Assembly (NCBI RefSeq): GCF_904846705.1
Contig: NZ_CAJHBS010000011.1
Coordinates: forward strand, 1 to 64,000
DNA: 64,000 bases
Source of the DNA: Psychrobacter sp. Pi2-52
GTDB lineage: Bacteria; Pseudomonadota; Gammaproteobacteria; Pseudomonadales; Moraxellaceae
Direction of reading: 5' to 3'
Part shown: positions 54,752 to 64,000 of the stretch, in pieces
How positions within the stretch are numbered: the stretch's first letter is position 1
How the letters are laid out: each line of letters starts with the position of its first letter
The notes under the pieces: model-generated
The model's database searches: none
Told to the model about the DNA's origin: nothing
The model's input: the letters and a program-made list of their open reading frames with translations, nothing else
Translations under genes and position numbers: made by a program

Positions 54752-55063
54752 ATGGAAAATAAAAACACATCGAATGATATAGAAAACGTTCAACCATTAG
54801 AGGATACTCAACCATGGTGGCAACGGTTTAAGAGTGGATTAAATGAGTTTTATCATGCGCCTTATCGTCAGACGATGGCACGCGCCGCACGTGATGAAGA
54901 AGATTTTTTTATGTTGCTCATGTTTGCTGAGAGCTTGGGGATTGATAATCCCGCCAGCTTTTATACATTAGAGCTACAGCCATTATTTTTAGAGAACTTT
55001 CATGAGTGGCATACACGTATGGGAATGGATAGATGTCCATTTGACCACGTTGGGTGCTGCTAA
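54752..55063 (+). CDS. Small CC-ending protein (cory-CC-star type)
   Basis: The 103-aa protein has WWQRFKSGLNEFYHAPYRQTMARAARDEEDFFMLLMFAE near its start and ends RCPFDHVGCC, with a CC pair at the extreme C-terminus. This is the form of the family annotated as cory-CC-star, small proteins found beside ArsA-like ATPases; I assign it from memory. The cysteines and histidine could hold a metal. It lies 74 bases before the ArsA-like gene and after cstA, so a functional link between transporter, small cysteine protein and ATPase is possible. No membrane helix is evident. Confidence 0.78.
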   Translation: MENKNTSNDIENVQPLEDTQPWWQRFKSGLNEFYHAPYRQTMARAARDEEDFFMLLMFAESLGIDNPASFYTLELQPLFLENFHEWHTRMGMDRCPFDHVGCC

Positions 55064-55136
55064 CAGTAGTGGATTGACTATATAAAAAAGTAGCTAAGCA
55101 TTTATTAGATAATGAGACAAAATACGAGATAACAAT

Positions 55137-56165
55137 ATGGCATTACACCCTTTACATGGATTGGTAGAGCAGTTAGAGACACAACCGATTATATTTATCG
55201 GCGGCAAAGGTGGTGTAGGGAAGACCACCACAGCAGCAGCTCTAGCCAGCTACTATGCAAGCCAACAGCAAAAAACCTTAATTGTCTCAACCGATCCAGC
55301 GCATAGTTTGGGCGATGTATTGAATGTACGACTCAATAATGAGAAAACGGTGATATCACCTTATCTAGATGCGATTGAGTTAAATCCTGACGTGATTGTC
55401 GATGAACATTTTGCTCAAGTTGAACGTACGATTAAAGCTTATGCCAACCCAGATATGATGCCAAAAATTCGTGAGCATCTGAGGCTATCTAAGTCGGCAC
55501 CTGGCGCTCAAGAAGCTGCGATGCTCGAATCCATGTGTCACCATTTAGTCGAAGCGGCAGATGATGGGTATGAACACATCATCTTTGATACCGCACCGAC
55601 AGGTCATACTTTGCGATTATTGGTGTTACCAGAAATGATGGGAGCATGGACGGATGGGCTGCTTGCACAGCAGCGACGACAGGCCAAACTACGTTCGGTG
55701 GCGACACACTTGGACAGTCACAATCAGAAAAACAATCAAAAACAGAGCACGCAAAAGAACGATGTGGCCAATCCGTTTGCAGCCAAAAAATCAGATCGCT
55801 GGGAGCAAGCTGTCTCAGTATTAGAAAAGCGCAAGCAATTGTTCCGCCAAGCAGGATTGCTATTACATGACCGTACACAAACAGCGATTGTATTGGTGAT
55901 GACCGCTGACGTCTTACCATTGGCTGAGACCAAGCGCGCTATCGAGCAATTAGAAGATAGTAAGCTCATGCCAGCAGCAATCGTCATCAATCAATTGATA
56001 TCAACCAACCAGTCGGATGAGTTTTGGCGACGCCGTGCTGAGCGTCAGCAGCATCTGCTGCAGGATATCGAACAAAGCTTTACCAAGTACCCGCTGTATC
56101 CAATCTATCTGCAACAGACAGATGTACGTGGTACTGATGCATTGAGTAAGTTGTTAAGTGCATAA
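55137..56165 (+). CDS. ArsA-family ATPase
   Basis: The 342-aa protein has the deviant Walker A IFIGGKGGVGKTTTAAALA near residue 20-38, LIVSTDPAHSLGDVLN (switch I region) and HIIFDTAPTGHTLRLL (switch II), as in ArsA/Get3-type ATPases. It is a single-ATPase-domain form. The metalloid-binding cysteines of true ArsA are not apparent and no arsB is nearby, so arsenite efflux is unlikely. Its partner is probably the small CC-ending protein upstream, which it may help to target or mature. It converges on the DUF3482 gene with only 25 bases between. Confidence 0.9.
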   Translation: MALHPLHGLVEQLETQPIIFIGGKGGVGKTTTAAALASYYASQQQKTLIVSTDPAHSLGDVLNVRLNNEKTVISPYLDAIELNPDVIVDEHFAQVERTIKAYANPDMMPKIREHLRLSKSAPGAQEAAMLESMCHHLVEAADDGYEHIIFDTAPTGHTLRLLVLPEMMGAWTDGLLAQQRRQAKLRSVATHLDSHNQKNNQKQSTQKNDVANPFAAKKSDRWEQAVSVLEKRKQLFRQAGLLLHDRTQTAIVLVMTADVLPLAETKRAIEQLEDSKLMPAAIVINQLISTNQSDEFWRRRAERQQHLLQDIEQSFTKYPLYPIYLQQTDVRGTDALSKLLSA

Positions 56166-56190
56166 AGTGTATAGATAGTTCGCTAGTAAT

Positions 56191-57867
56191 TTATGACTCA
56201 CGCTTATACGACTGCAGTTTACCTGATAGTGACCATGCCATGTCTGTGCGTAATAACTGAGCTTGTTCGGACTTACCGCTACTAAGCGACGACCATTGCG
56301 GTTTACCTCGAGCTTTTTTGAGCTCACTTGGTAATTTATGAGTTGGCCATACAGTAATTGGATTATTGTCTTCATCTTCATGGTTAATGTCGTTAGTTAG
56401 CGACGTTCCAAGACTGCTGTTTTCGCCTTTATATAATAACTGAGTGGCATCTGTAGCAGCATGACCACGATGACGTAAGGCCGTAAGCAAGTCTAGTGCT
56501 CGTGTTGCTAATAGCGTCAATGTTGCAGGATCGATATATAAGCGTTTTACCCCAGTAATCCTATCGGCAATACTGCTGGTATTCGATAGCAACCCGCCTG
56601 CGATACCACCTATTGCGGCGCCCAATCCTAATGTAGTACCTAGGGCTGCTGCATCGATACCTAATCCTAGAAGCGCACCAGCTGCTGCACCAGAAGTGGT
56701 GCGAATGCCGTAGCTCTTGAGAAGTTCAGGGTCAAAAGGGTCTTGTTGATAGGCTTGTAGTTCAAGCGGTGTTGCTGCAACCGCGTTGTCATAAAACTTA
56801 TATAGGTTCAGGAGATTGTGCTGCATCGCACGCTCACTTTGCCTGACCGCTTCTTGCATTTGCTGTAGTACAGGAAGTGGGTCGTCATCTTCATTGATCT
56901 CGCGTACAAAGGCAGCAACATTCAATAAAAAATCAGCGATGATTATATTGGCCTCATCATAGAGCTGCGCCCAGTCTTCCGTTCGACTTTGCATCAGCTG
57001 CTCAAGCATCTCAGAGTGGGTGAGCATGGTGGCTAGGTTTTTCCATAGGCGCATCTCATCCTCAAACTCAAACGCGACCGAATCAAAACGCGTTGAGATA
57101 TGCAGATTGCGTCTTGCCAGCATCGTTTTCCAGTCGTCGATATTGGCATTCTGACTGTCGGTAAAATTAAAAACAGGCATCACAGGAATCGCAGCCCAAG
57201 ACAAAATCGATAGCTCGTCTTTATATTTACCCAATACAGGCTCACGAGCATCTACCACGTAAATGGCCATATCACTTGTCAGTAGCTGACGAATGACTTT
57301 GGCTTCTTGACTATAATCATAGGGCAAGTCATAACTGTCTGCACCTTGAGCGACATCCGCCGCCAAAAACTGTTGCAAGCGCTCAATACCATCACGGCGA
57401 CTGGCGGTATTGTCCTCTAGCCAATCCATAAGCCCTGAAGCATCTTCCAGACCAGGTGTATCGTATAGCGCTACCAGCACCTCACCAGTTCGGCTGTCTG
57501 TCAGCTGTGCTTGCTCGACGTGACGTGTAGTTGCAGCTTCGTTTTTGACTTCACCAAAATATACGTCACGCAGTAATGTGCGCAGTATAGAGGTTTTGCC
57601 TGTATTGGTATGACCGACGACCGCCAATTTAAGCGGTTCACCAGTGGCAATGGTTTTCTTTGTTACCCTTGCCATTGATGCTGTCATTGCTGATGCTTCG
57701 GTTGATACAGGTTGATTATCCTGAGTAGCTATTGACTGAGCTACTGTGGATTTTGAGGTGTTATCTGAAGGAATACTTGAGACATCAGGGGTTGGCTCAT
57801 AAGCCTTGTCCGCAAAGAGACCTGCAGGCTTATTATTCTCATGATTATTTTTATTGTCATTATTCAT
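56191..57867 (-). CDS. GTPase with DUF3482 domain
   Basis: The 558-aa protein has a disordered N-terminal 75 residues, then G1 GHTNTGKTS at 84-92, G3 DTPGLED, and IYVDARE within a TrmE/Era-like GTPase domain. The C-terminal DUF3482 part contains a Gly/Ala-rich hydrophobic stretch (SGAAAGALLGLGIDAAALG, near residue 395) that may insert into the membrane. The family usually sits beside a DUF2868 membrane protein. Here that partner is 1.4 kb upstream with a sterol-desaturase gene between. The role is unknown; membrane-associated GTPase is the safe description. Confidence 0.88.
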   Translation of the reverse strand: MNNDNKNNHENNKPAGLFADKAYEPTPDVSSIPSDNTSKSTVAQSIATQDNQPVSTEASAMTASMARVTKKTIATGEPLKLAVVGHTNTGKTSILRTLLRDVYFGEVKNEAATTRHVEQAQLTDSRTGEVLVALYDTPGLEDASGLMDWLEDNTASRRDGIERLQQFLAADVAQGADSYDLPYDYSQEAKVIRQLLTSDMAIYVVDAREPVLGKYKDELSILSWAAIPVMPVFNFTDSQNANIDDWKTMLARRNLHISTRFDSVAFEFEDEMRLWKNLATMLTHSEMLEQLMQSRTEDWAQLYDEANIIIADFLLNVAAFVREINEDDDPLPVLQQMQEAVRQSERAMQHNLLNLYKFYDNAVAATPLELQAYQQDPFDPELLKSYGIRTTSGAAAGALLGLGIDAAALGTTLGLGAAIGGIAGGLLSNTSSIADRITGVKRLYIDPATLTLLATRALDLLTALRHRGHAATDATQLLYKGENSSLGTSLTNDINHEDEDNNPITVWPTHKLPSELKKARGKPQWSSLSSGKSEQAQLLRTDMAWSLSGKLQSYKRES

Positions 57868-58106
57868 AGTAACGTCTTATATTTATTGATGGCAAAAACA
57901 CATAGTAGCCATTTATTGTAAAACAAATCTGATTGGGTATCGGTTATGAATGCGTATTGTCATATCATAAATCGTAGTCCACGCATTTATAATCAGGCTC
58001 TAGTCGGTTCAATATACTTTGGATACAAGGAAGACGAGTGAAAGCAATACAAGTAGTAGGCTAAGCGAGACTGACACCGTATCCAATTTATAGAGAATTG
58101 ACTATA

Positions 58107-59078
58107 TTAGACAGCACTAGGTGGACGCAGCAGTACCTTTAGCTTTTTCTTGAACCCTTTGGCACGAAAAAACCGCTGCCACATACGGTAAAAGACCCCA
58201 AATATCAGACTAATAATATTGTCATGACTGGTTTCGCCAACCGCACCATATTTGACTGGGTTATTGACCGTATCTTCTTCTACGTAAGTCCCAAACCAGC
58301 GATCAAAAATAATGAGAACACCGCCGTAATTTTGGTCAATATATTCGTTATTGGTGCCATGATGGGCGCGGTGATTGGATGGGGTATCAAAGACATACTC
58401 AACCCATTTGGGAAATTTTCCCACGGTTTCGGTATGGATAAAGAATTGATAAATCAAATCTAACGCATAAAAGAAAAATACCCAGACAGGATGTACGCCC
58501 AACATCATCAGCGGGACAAAGAATAGCCACCAACCCGTCACTGAGTACAGCAGGCTTTGACGCATGGCGGTGGACAGATTCATATGGTCATCTGAATGGT
58601 GCACGACATGCGCTGACCAAAACCAATTCATACGGTGTGACGCACGATGGAACCAGTAATAGCTAAACTCAACCGCAACGAATATAGGGATGGCGGTAAG
58701 CCATGTCACCTCAATAGTAAATAAGCTATATTGATATAACCATAAGCAGATAGGTATGACGATAAGCGCTTGGACAATCAATTCAAACCCTAGATAAGAG
58801 CCGCCCAAACTAAAATTGGTCATCGCACGGCGCCAACTAAAGCTTTTACTATTGCCGCGTTTGGACTGATACAGCCATTCTGCCAAAAATAACAAGAAAA
58901 ATGGACCGCCAGCCAGCGGTAGCAGCCACTCTTGCCAATACGCGGGCAGAATGCTTGCCAGCATTGGCTGCCACGACTCTGGCGCAGCCGTTAAGATACT
59001 TTGGTTTAACGCCTCTCGGTAACCATCCAATAGTTGACCATACTGACCTAGGGTCATAAGGGAATTGTCTGCTGCCAT
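58107..59078 (-). CDS. Sterol desaturase / fatty acid hydroxylase family protein
   Basis: The 323-aa membrane protein has the diiron histidine boxes WFHRASHRMNWFWSAHVVHH and SNHRAHHGTNN with a further HSDDH, the pattern of the fatty-acid-hydroxylase superfamily. About four to five hydrophobic helices surround them. AGGAG stands before the ATG. Substrate (sterol, carotenoid, alkylglycerol or fatty acid) cannot be told. It lies between the DUF2868 and DUF3482 genes on the same strand, splitting a pair that is normally adjacent. Confidence 0.92.
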   Translation of the reverse strand: MAADNSLMTLGQYGQLLDGYREALNQSILTAAPESWQPMLASILPAYWQEWLLPLAGGPFFLLFLAEWLYQSKRGNSKSFSWRRAMTNFSLGGSYLGFELIVQALIVIPICLWLYQYSLFTIEVTWLTAIPIFVAVEFSYYWFHRASHRMNWFWSAHVVHHSDDHMNLSTAMRQSLLYSVTGWWLFFVPLMMLGVHPVWVFFFYALDLIYQFFIHTETVGKFPKWVEYVFDTPSNHRAHHGTNNEYIDQNYGGVLIIFDRWFGTYVEEDTVNNPVKYGAVGETSHDNIISLIFGVFYRMWQRFFRAKGFKKKLKVLLRPPSAV

Positions 59079-59296
59079 CTTGGGCTCCTAGCCACTATAA
59101 AACATCCTTGTCATCTTGATATAACGTCACAGCTATCAAAATATATCTTAACAACTGTTATATCAATAAGTCTTTAAGCCTATCTGAGATTATAGATCTA
59201 TAATATTTATTTATTGTATATCATGCGAGTCATAATGATAAGTTCATATATGAAAAATAGATTGCAAGTAATAGATTAAAAATTAGTTAGAATGTA

Positions 59297-60697
59297 TTAA
59301 GCATCTATATCAACCAAGCCAATTTTTCGTGCAGAGAGCGCTGTTTGCCATTGCTGATAGCGAACTGCTTGTTTGTCTAATGGCTCATCATCGGTACGTG
59401 CATCAGTCAAGCTAGCCGCAGAGTTGGTATCGCTAAGCAGCTGTACAATAAGCCCATCTTTGGCGTGAGTAGCGATTTGATCGATTTTTCGTAGCGTACC
59501 GCGGTCGGGCAGTGCGTTGCTATGAATGCCAAGTAAGACCTGTACAGGATGCGCATCTAAATAGTTTTTAAGCCGTGCCATATCATCACGGTCATCAACG
59601 ATGCCAAAATCCTCAATCTCGCTTGATTGTCCAAAATCATGATGGCTGTTGTCTAAACCCGACTGCCACCACTTTTCCTGATCTGCAGGGTACTCAAGCA
59701 GGGCAACCAATTTTTTGCCAACACTGACCGTTGCTTTTGGGGCAATAGGGGCTGGCGCCTCTGTAAAGTCATCAGCATCCACCACGTGCCGCTGCCAGAA
59801 GTTTAGGATTTTTTGATAATAGGGCTGTTTGATATCCAAACGCATTTTTTTGCGGCGGAACATCAATGCACAGAACGCCCATGCTATCGCGCGCGGTACA
59901 ATGCCGTACATTAGCAAGCTACCAACCAGTAACCCTGCCCATTGCCTTGCAACAGACAGCGGCATCGCCTCGGTGACAAGCCTGCTCTGTGCGATCGCTG
60001 TACTGTCTGGCACACCAAATCCTACCATACTCGGTAGCCAGCCTAATACTTGAGTCAAGCTCACCAGTGCCTGATCAGAGAGTAATGTTGACTCCCAGCT
60101 AAAGCTATACTGACGTACAACCAGCAAAAATATAATCGCAAGCAGCATACCGGTCAATGTCGCAAGCCACAACTGATGACTAAATCTGCCCAAATACCAG
60201 CGCATACCGCTGTGCTGCAACTGGCGTTCATACAGATCGACAGCCGCCTTGGTAACATCGTCCTTACCGCGTATGAGATAACTTGGACTGACAAAGCTCG
60301 CAAACCAACTGGGCGATTGCTGATCTCGATTGATGAGTGTCATGGCAAGCCAGCCACCAAGCATAATGGTATGAAAACCAAGTAGACAGACCAACACATA
60401 AAAGAAGTTCACAACATTAGACTGCAATAGCGTAAATAACCCCAAAAACCCTGAGATACACCACACCACGCTCATAACGATCATAATGCCTTTTATACGG
60501 CCGTCAATCTTGCCTAGCACACGCGCAAGCGCCCCGTTACTATCTATACGTGATGCCCGTCGATGCAGCTTTTGAATAGGCGTACCGTCCTCGCCCTGTA
60601 GCTTTTCCGTGATTAATAACGGGTCAGTGGCAAAGACGTGCTGATCGGTCTCTAAAGCACGTACCAGCTCGGTCAGTTGATCTTGGGGTGATAGCAT
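59297..60697 (-). CDS. DUF2868 membrane protein
   Basis: From the ATG at 60697 (a TTG 15 codons upstream is unlikely) the protein has 466 aa, starting MLSPQDQLTELVRALE. It shows DUF2868 features: RASRIDSNGALARVLGKIDGRIKG, four or more membrane helices (IMIVMSVVWCISGFLGLFTL, FYVLVCLLGFHTIMLGGWLA, LATLTGMLLAIIFLLVV, GLLVGSLLMYGIVPRAIAWA) and a soluble C-terminal domain. The family is a usual partner of DUF3482 GTPases, and both are read in the same direction here. Function is not established. Confidence 0.88.
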   Translation of the reverse strand: MLSPQDQLTELVRALETDQHVFATDPLLITEKLQGEDGTPIQKLHRRASRIDSNGALARVLGKIDGRIKGIMIVMSVVWCISGFLGLFTLLQSNVVNFFYVLVCLLGFHTIMLGGWLAMTLINRDQQSPSWFASFVSPSYLIRGKDDVTKAAVDLYERQLQHSGMRWYLGRFSHQLWLATLTGMLLAIIFLLVVRQYSFSWESTLLSDQALVSLTQVLGWLPSMVGFGVPDSTAIAQSRLVTEAMPLSVARQWAGLLVGSLLMYGIVPRAIAWAFCALMFRRKKMRLDIKQPYYQKILNFWQRHVVDADDFTEAPAPIAPKATVSVGKKLVALLEYPADQEKWWQSGLDNSHHDFGQSSEIEDFGIVDDRDDMARLKNYLDAHPVQVLLGIHSNALPDRGTLRKIDQIATHAKDGLIVQLLSDTNSAASLTDARTDDEPLDKQAVRYQQWQTALSARKIGLVDIDA

Positions 60698-60917
60698 AAT
60701 GCGATAATATCCGTATGAAGGCGTCAATATAATAAATAGCAATCTAAAAACAGGCGCTTTAATCGTTATAGATTATTGTAGCGTATATAGAATGAGGATG
60801 ACTTGTATTATTTTTATCATAGTAAACGCTTATAAAGTCAGCCAAAATGAATAAATGAAACCCAATCGTGTCAAAAAGCGTATCAAAGAGATATATCAAA
60901 AAAAAGGAAGGTGCCAT

Positions 60918-61709
60918 ATGAATAACGAAATGAATAATAAAACCTATCTTATCATCGGCGGAACAGGCGGCATTGGTCAAGCCATGATACAGCAGCTAAT
61001 ACAAAAAACGACTGTGAGTCAGACGGACAGTCAATCTCATCAAAGCCATCGCACACAAGTATTTGCGACTTATCATCGAAATGAGCCAAACATTGAAGCA
61101 GAAAACCTGCATTGGCTGCCGATGAACGTCAGTAATGAGGACAGCATCAAAAAAGCTGCCGATACCATCAAACAGACAGTCGGTCATGTGGATTGGGTAA
61201 TCAACTGTGTGGGATTACTACATACAGAGACAGCGCAGCCAGAAAAGGCCTTGCGACAGATGGAAACGGAGTTCTTTTTGCAAAATATGCAAATCAATGC
61301 GCTAGCCAGTTTGCTGATAGCCAAACACATCAAACCGTTGCTAGCCAAGGCTACTCGCAGCGCCAATCATCCTGCTATTTTTGCGACCGTATCAGCCCGC
61401 GTCGGTAGCATCACTGACAATCAGCTAGGCGGCTGGTATAGCTATAGAATGAGCAAGGCGGCGCTCAATATGGGCATGAAAAACCTAAGTATCGAATGGA
61501 GCAGATCACTTAAAGATGTATGCGTGGTAGTTATGCAACCAGGCACTGTCAACACTCAGCTGTCCGCACCGTTTCAAGGCAATGTCGCTGAAGAGCATCT
61601 GTTCTCGCCAGCGTATAGCGCGGATTGCTTATTGGAAGTACTCTCAGGTATGACTGCTACCCAGACAGGCAGTTTTGTCGATTGGGCTGGAGAGTCAATA
61701 CCTTGGTAG
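60918..61709 (+). CDS. Short-chain dehydrogenase/reductase (CsgA-like)
   Basis: From the ATG at 60918 (GGAAGG upstream) the protein has about 263 aa. It shows the Rossmann motif YLIIGGTGGIGQAM at residues 10-23, the NADP-type NCVG turn, a serine in FATVSARVGS and the catalytic YRMSK. It ends SFVDWAGESIPW, typical of the CsgA/YciK-like SDR subgroup. It should be a soluble NAD(P)-dependent oxidoreductase of unknown substrate. An upstream in-frame ATG at 60855 would add a lysine-rich, unlikely leader. It converges on prpD. Confidence 0.9.
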   Translation: MNNEMNNKTYLIIGGTGGIGQAMIQQLIQKTTVSQTDSQSHQSHRTQVFATYHRNEPNIEAENLHWLPMNVSNEDSIKKAADTIKQTVGHVDWVINCVGLLHTETAQPEKALRQMETEFFLQNMQINALASLLIAKHIKPLLAKATRSANHPAIFATVSARVGSITDNQLGGWYSYRMSKAALNMGMKNLSIEWSRSLKDVCVVVMQPGTVNTQLSAPFQGNVAEEHLFSPAYSADCLLEVLSGMTATQTGSFVDWAGESIPW

Positions 61710-61725
61710 TCGTTAAACTGACGCT

Positions 61726-61757
61726 AGCGTATTAGTAAGCCATCAATCTAATACGCT
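61726..61757. terminator. Hairpin between SDR gene and prpD
   Basis: AGCGTATTAG and CTAATACGCT form a perfect 10-bp inverted repeat with a 12-base loop. The right arm includes the prpD stop codon. There is no T-run, so terminator function is uncertain. Confidence 0.5.
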
Positions 61758-63274
61758 TCAAACAGCGACATAAACTCATTAACAGGTGTCTGTTCTAGTT
61801 TTTGTTGATCATCACACAGCTCAATTATCTGCTGACAGCGACTTTCAATAAAACGAGTGGCCAGACTGGCGCGGAACTTGGCTTCCAGTACAGGGATGCC
61901 CTCAGCGCGGCGGCGTTTATGCCCGATAGGATATTCAACAGCCACTTTTTCTGTACTGCTGCCATCTGTAAAAAATACTTGAATGGCATTGGCAATAGAG
62001 CGCTTGCTTGGGTCATGATAGTCTTTTGAATACTGCGCGTTTTCTTCTACAACCATCTTGCTGCGTAGCTCATCGATTGACAAATGCTGTTCGTGATAGT
62101 CATCTTCGTAGTTCTCTGCCATCAGATCGCCTGTCAACAACGGCACAGCCACCATATACTGCAAGCAATGATCTCTATCTGCTGGATTGTCAAGCGTGCC
62201 TTCTTTTGAGATGATGCGAATCGCTGAGTCATGTGTGATTAGAACGATTTTGTCGATATCGTCGATTCTACCTTTCACATGTGGGTGCAAAATGACCGCG
62301 GCTTCACAGGCAGTTTGCGCATGAAATTCAGCAGGAAAACTTATTTTAAATAAGATGTTTTCCATCACATAACTACCAAAATCTCGCTGGAATTTAAAGC
62401 GACGATCGCTTTCAGGCTTTGTGGCTAGATCCTTATTGGTATGGCTGAATAGCACATCATAAAATCCCCACTGCGGTGCGGTCAGTGCGCTAGGGATGCC
62501 CATTTCACCGCGAGCTGTTATATCTACCAGACGTACCGCACGACTGGTTGCATCACCTGCCGCCCATGATTTTCGGCTACCAGCATTGGGTGCATGACGA
62601 TAGGTGCGTAGTGCCTGACCATCGACGATGGCTTGTGAGATTGCTGCCATGATGCGCTCACGGGGTAGCTGATAAAGTTTTGCAACGACGGCTGTTGATG
62701 CTAACTTGACCAAGAACACATGATCGAGCCCCACACGGTTGAATGAGTTTTCTAGTGCCAGTACACCTTGAATTTCATGCGCCATGATCATGGCTTCAAG
62801 CACTGCTCTCATGGTCAGTGGTGCTTGTCCTTGGCTGATATTTTTTTGACTAATATAGTCGGCGACCGCCAAGATACCACCCAGATTATCAGAAGGATGG
62901 CCCCATTCGGCGGCAAGCCACGTATCGTTATAGTCAAGCCAGCGCACCATACAGCCAATATCAAAAGCGGCCTTGATGGGGTCTAGTCTATAGGAGGTGC
63001 CAGGGACACGAGCGCCATGCGGCGTTATTTGATCGGGGCAATCAGGCCCCAAGTGCTTGGTGCACTCAGGGAAGCGCAGCGCCAATAGACCGCAGCCAAG
63101 CGTGTCCATCAGACAGTGGCGCGCGGTATTCCATGCATCAGTAGGGTTTGGGGATTGCCTGTCTATTGAATAGTTGAGAACGTAATCGGCGATTTTTTGA
63201 ATTTCATTGTCATATTCTGGACGGACGTTACTCTCTACCGTCGCGTCATTTTTATTTGAATTGGTATTTGACAT
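61748..63274 (-). CDS. prpD: 2-methylcitrate dehydratase PrpD
   Basis: The 508-aa protein follows E. coli PrpD nearly end to end: YCLMD-like [101 protein letters not shown] and [16 protein letters not shown]. PrpD dehydrates 2-methylcitrate to 2-methyl-cis-aconitate in propionate breakdown. Other prp genes are not in the window, but they could lie elsewhere. AGGT precedes the ATG. Its end overlaps a hairpin shared with the converging SDR gene. Confidence 0.95.
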   Translation of the reverse strand: MSNTNSNKNDATVESNVRPEYDNEIQKIADYVLNYSIDRQSPNPTDAWNTARHCLMDTLGCGLLALRFPECTKHLGPDCPDQITPHGARVPGTSYRLDPIKAAFDIGCMVRWLDYNDTWLAAEWGHPSDNLGGILAVADYISQKNISQGQAPLTMRAVLEAMIMAHEIQGVLALENSFNRVGLDHVFLVKLASTAVVAKLYQLPRERIMAAISQAIVDGQALRTYRHAPNAGSRKSWAAGDATSRAVRLVDITARGEMGIPSALTAPQWGFYDVLFSHTNKDLATKPESDRRFKFQRDFGSYVMENILFKISFPAEFHAQTACEAAVILHPHVKGRIDDIDKIVLITHDSAIRIISKEGTLDNPADRDHCLQYMVAVPLLTGDLMAENYEDDYHEQHLSIDELRSKMVVEENAQYSKDYHDPSKRSIANAIQVFFTDGSSTEKVAVEYPIGHKRRRAEGIPVLEAKFRASLATRFIESRCQQIIELCDDQQKLEQTPVNEFMSLFEAY

Positions 63275-63428
63275 GGTTGTTACCTCATCCTGAGTGTGCT
63301 ACTTCCTTGACTGAGACTGAGCTGATTGGCTCAGCCATCCTTTTAAAGGAATCATTATTTAAAAGTAGCATACTCAATATGGAACAACCAATTTGAATTA
63401 TGTTAAAAATTAAGACGTTAGCAGCGAT

Positions 63429-64000
63429 CTAAATCATTAAGTACAACAGACCTAAAACAAACAAAGCGGCCATGATAAACAGCAGGAAACTTAAAACTTT
63501 GGTCGTGGTTGACGCGGTGTCTGTGCTCTCTTTTTTGATTTTATTTTTCTTTGCAACGTATAGCACCATTTTTACATGCTCGATATTGTCCTCGAGGTAG
63601 TGCTCGCCTTCAGGTACAAAACCTAACGACTCGTAAAAGCTAAGCAAGTAAACCTGTGCCGAGATAATAATCGGGCGCTTTTTACCATACTTTTTGCGGC
63701 ACTGTGCAATAGCCTGATTCATTATCTGCCGTGCCAGACCATCACCTCTATGCTCTGATAGTACAAGCACTCTACCGATGGCTGGCATCGCGGTGTGGTT
63801 GGTCTTAATCGCAGGATCAGCTACTGATAGATTGGATTTTAGCTTATTAAACTCAGGTGGAATGATACGACAATAGCCAACCAATGCTGCATTTTGATGA
63901 GCGATTAGGTGCAAGCAATCAAAATCCACTTCATCCATATCTTGATAGGCACAGTTTTGTTCGACGACAAACACTTGCGAGCGCGCCTTTAAAATATGAT
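63429..64000 (-). CDS. GNAT acetyltransferase (ElaA-like) with C-terminal membrane tail, 5' end outside window
   Basis: The frame stays open to the window edge (reading HILKARSQVFVVEQN), so the start lies beyond 64000. The visible part matches ElaA-type GNAT enzymes: VFVVEQNCAYQDMDEVDFDCLHL cut to its core QNCAYQDMDEVD, then VGYCRIIPPE, IGRVLVLSEHRGDGLARQIM (acetyl-CoA binding) and SFYESLGFVPEGEHYLED. After about residue 140 comes a basic linker and a hydrophobic helix (VLSFLLFIMAALFVLGLLYL) at the extreme C-terminus, which is unusual for ElaA and would anchor the enzyme in the inner membrane. Confidence 0.85.
   Translation of the reverse strand, partial: HILKARSQVFVVEQNCAYQDMDEVDFDCLHLIAHQNAALVGYCRIIPPEFNKLKSNLSVADPAIKTNHTAMPAIGRVLVLSEHRGDGLARQIMNQAIAQCRKKYGKKRPIIISAQVYLLSFYESLGFVPEGEHYLEDNIEHVKMVLYVAKKNKIKKESTDTASTTTKVLSFLLFIMAALFVLGLLYLMI

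Noticed and set aside
55137..56165. Arsenite efflux ATPase (arsA)
   Set aside because: No metalloid-binding cysteines and no arsB or arsR nearby; called only as ArsA family.

Overview
The window looks like a chromosomal segment of a Moraxellaceae gammaproteobacterium, most likely Psychrobacter. This rests on overall protein character (large RecBCD subunits, CstA, PrpD, DUF3482/DUF2868 neighbours) and a moderately AT-rich base composition. The genus is an inference, not a search result.

It falls into two parts. Positions 1 to about 37,840 are a layered defence and mobile-element region. It ends exactly at the 3' end of a tRNA-Arg gene (37840-37915, minus), next to a P4-type tyrosine integrase. 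From left to right: (a) a broken 5' fragment of hsdR (type I restriction) carrying a 77-bp tandem duplication; (b) two minus-strand DUF262 genes, the first overlapping the hsdR fragment; (c) a divergent plus-strand cassette at 4212-9387 encoding a PP2C phosphatase, a WYL regulator, two paralogous proteins resembling the C-terminal domain of FtsZ without a GTPase domain, a DUF1810 protein and a PD-(D/E)XK nuclease; (d) an HTH protein followed by a three-gene overlapping recombinase operon (10607-16620); (e) a BREX type 1 operon, brxA-brxB-brxC-DUF262/HNH-pglX-pglZ (17808-30877), without brxL; (f) small exported proteins on both sides of BREX; (g) a P4-like satellite core with a DUF927 replication-type protein, an AlpA-like regulator, a coiled-coil protein and the integrase, plus repeats that look like replication, operator and integrase-arm sites.

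Positions 37,990-64,000 are ordinary chromosome: two small Moraxellaceae-type hypotheticals, recC-recB-recD, a hypoxanthine phosphoribosyltransferase, cstA followed by a small CC-ending protein and an ArsA-like ATPase, a DUF3482 GTPase, a sterol-desaturase-family protein, a DUF2868 membrane protein, a short-chain dehydrogenase, prpD and a partial GNAT acetyltransferase with a C-terminal membrane tail.

The best candidate for an undescribed system is the 4212-9387 cassette, possibly together with the divergent DUF262 pair. It combines signalling (PP2C), regulation (WYL), a nuclease and two GTPase-less FtsZ-like proteins, with a strong inverted repeat in the shared promoter region. A defence role that senses or blocks cell division is inference only.
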